From Dysgonamonadaceae bacterium (GTDB lineage Bacteria > Bacteroidota > Bacteroidia > Bacteroidales > Azobacteroidaceae), in assembly GCA_031284225.1 (NCBI GenBank), contig JAITAH010000280.1, forward strand, positions 1 to 6,921: DNA of 6,921 nucleotides, written 5' to 3'. Positions 6,897 to 6,921 of this stretch are shown here, one piece after another. The position numbers were made by a program, and so were the translations under genes. How positions within the stretch are numbered: the first letter of the stretch is position 1; each line of letters starts with the position of its first letter. The notes below the pieces were generated by a model that made no database searches, was not told the DNA's origin, and saw only the letters and a list, made by a program, of their open reading frames with translations.

Positions 6897-6921
6897 TTTC
6901 GGCAGCGGTCAACGGCCGTTT

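Noticed and set aside
6911..6920. Perfect 10-base palindrome AACGGCCGTT near the window end, considered as a terminator or operator
   Set aside because: There is no loop, the arms are only five bases, and the following sequence is cut off after one T; it cannot be told from chance without more sequence.

Overview
The window looks like a compact piece of a Bacteroidota chromosome, most likely order Bacteroidales. The evidence is the gene content (a DUF4827-type lipoprotein between a DHH/DHHA1 phosphoesterase and a phosphoglucosamine mutase, and a divergent aspartokinase next to MarC), the lack of Shine-Dalgarno sequences before the starts, and one promoter element of the Bacteroidota type (TAnnTTTG). 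Genus cannot be resolved from this sequence alone. All seven genes lie on the + strand, and there is almost no non-coding DNA: the largest gap is about 30 bases, and no stretch over 300 bases lacks a gene.

Layout. (1) 2-1312: the C-terminal ~436 residues of an aspartate kinase with two ACT domains; its first codons lie upstream of the window. (2) 1309-1899: a MarC/SnatA-family membrane protein, overlapping the kinase by ATGA. (3) 1909-3579: a YidE/AspT-like transporter (AAE family) with two membrane halves around two RCK_C domains. (4) 3598-4653: a DHH/DHHA1 phosphoesterase of the NrnA/DhhP type. (5) A TATCTTTG promoter element at 4664-4671, then a DUF4827-like, FKBP-related lipoprotein at 4684-5253. 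(6) 5257-6624: phosphoglucosamine mutase GlmM. (7) 6621-6896: a 91-residue protein of unknown function, overlapping glmM by ATGA. The last 25 bases hold no gene I can support.

How the genes may work together. The first three form a tight unit: an aspartate-consuming enzyme with two membrane proteins from families that contain amino-acid transporters. This suggests control of aspartate-family amino-acid flux. The phosphoesterase follows 18 bases later and may be on the same transcript. The lipoprotein, glmM and the small ORF form a second tight unit with its own likely promoter. RCK_C domains, DhhP-type phosphoesterases and GlmM are each linked to cyclic di-AMP in other bacteria, so their proximity here gives a testable hypothesis. 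Otherwise the window looks like ordinary core genome: I see no mobile element, RNA gene, CRISPR array or defence system.
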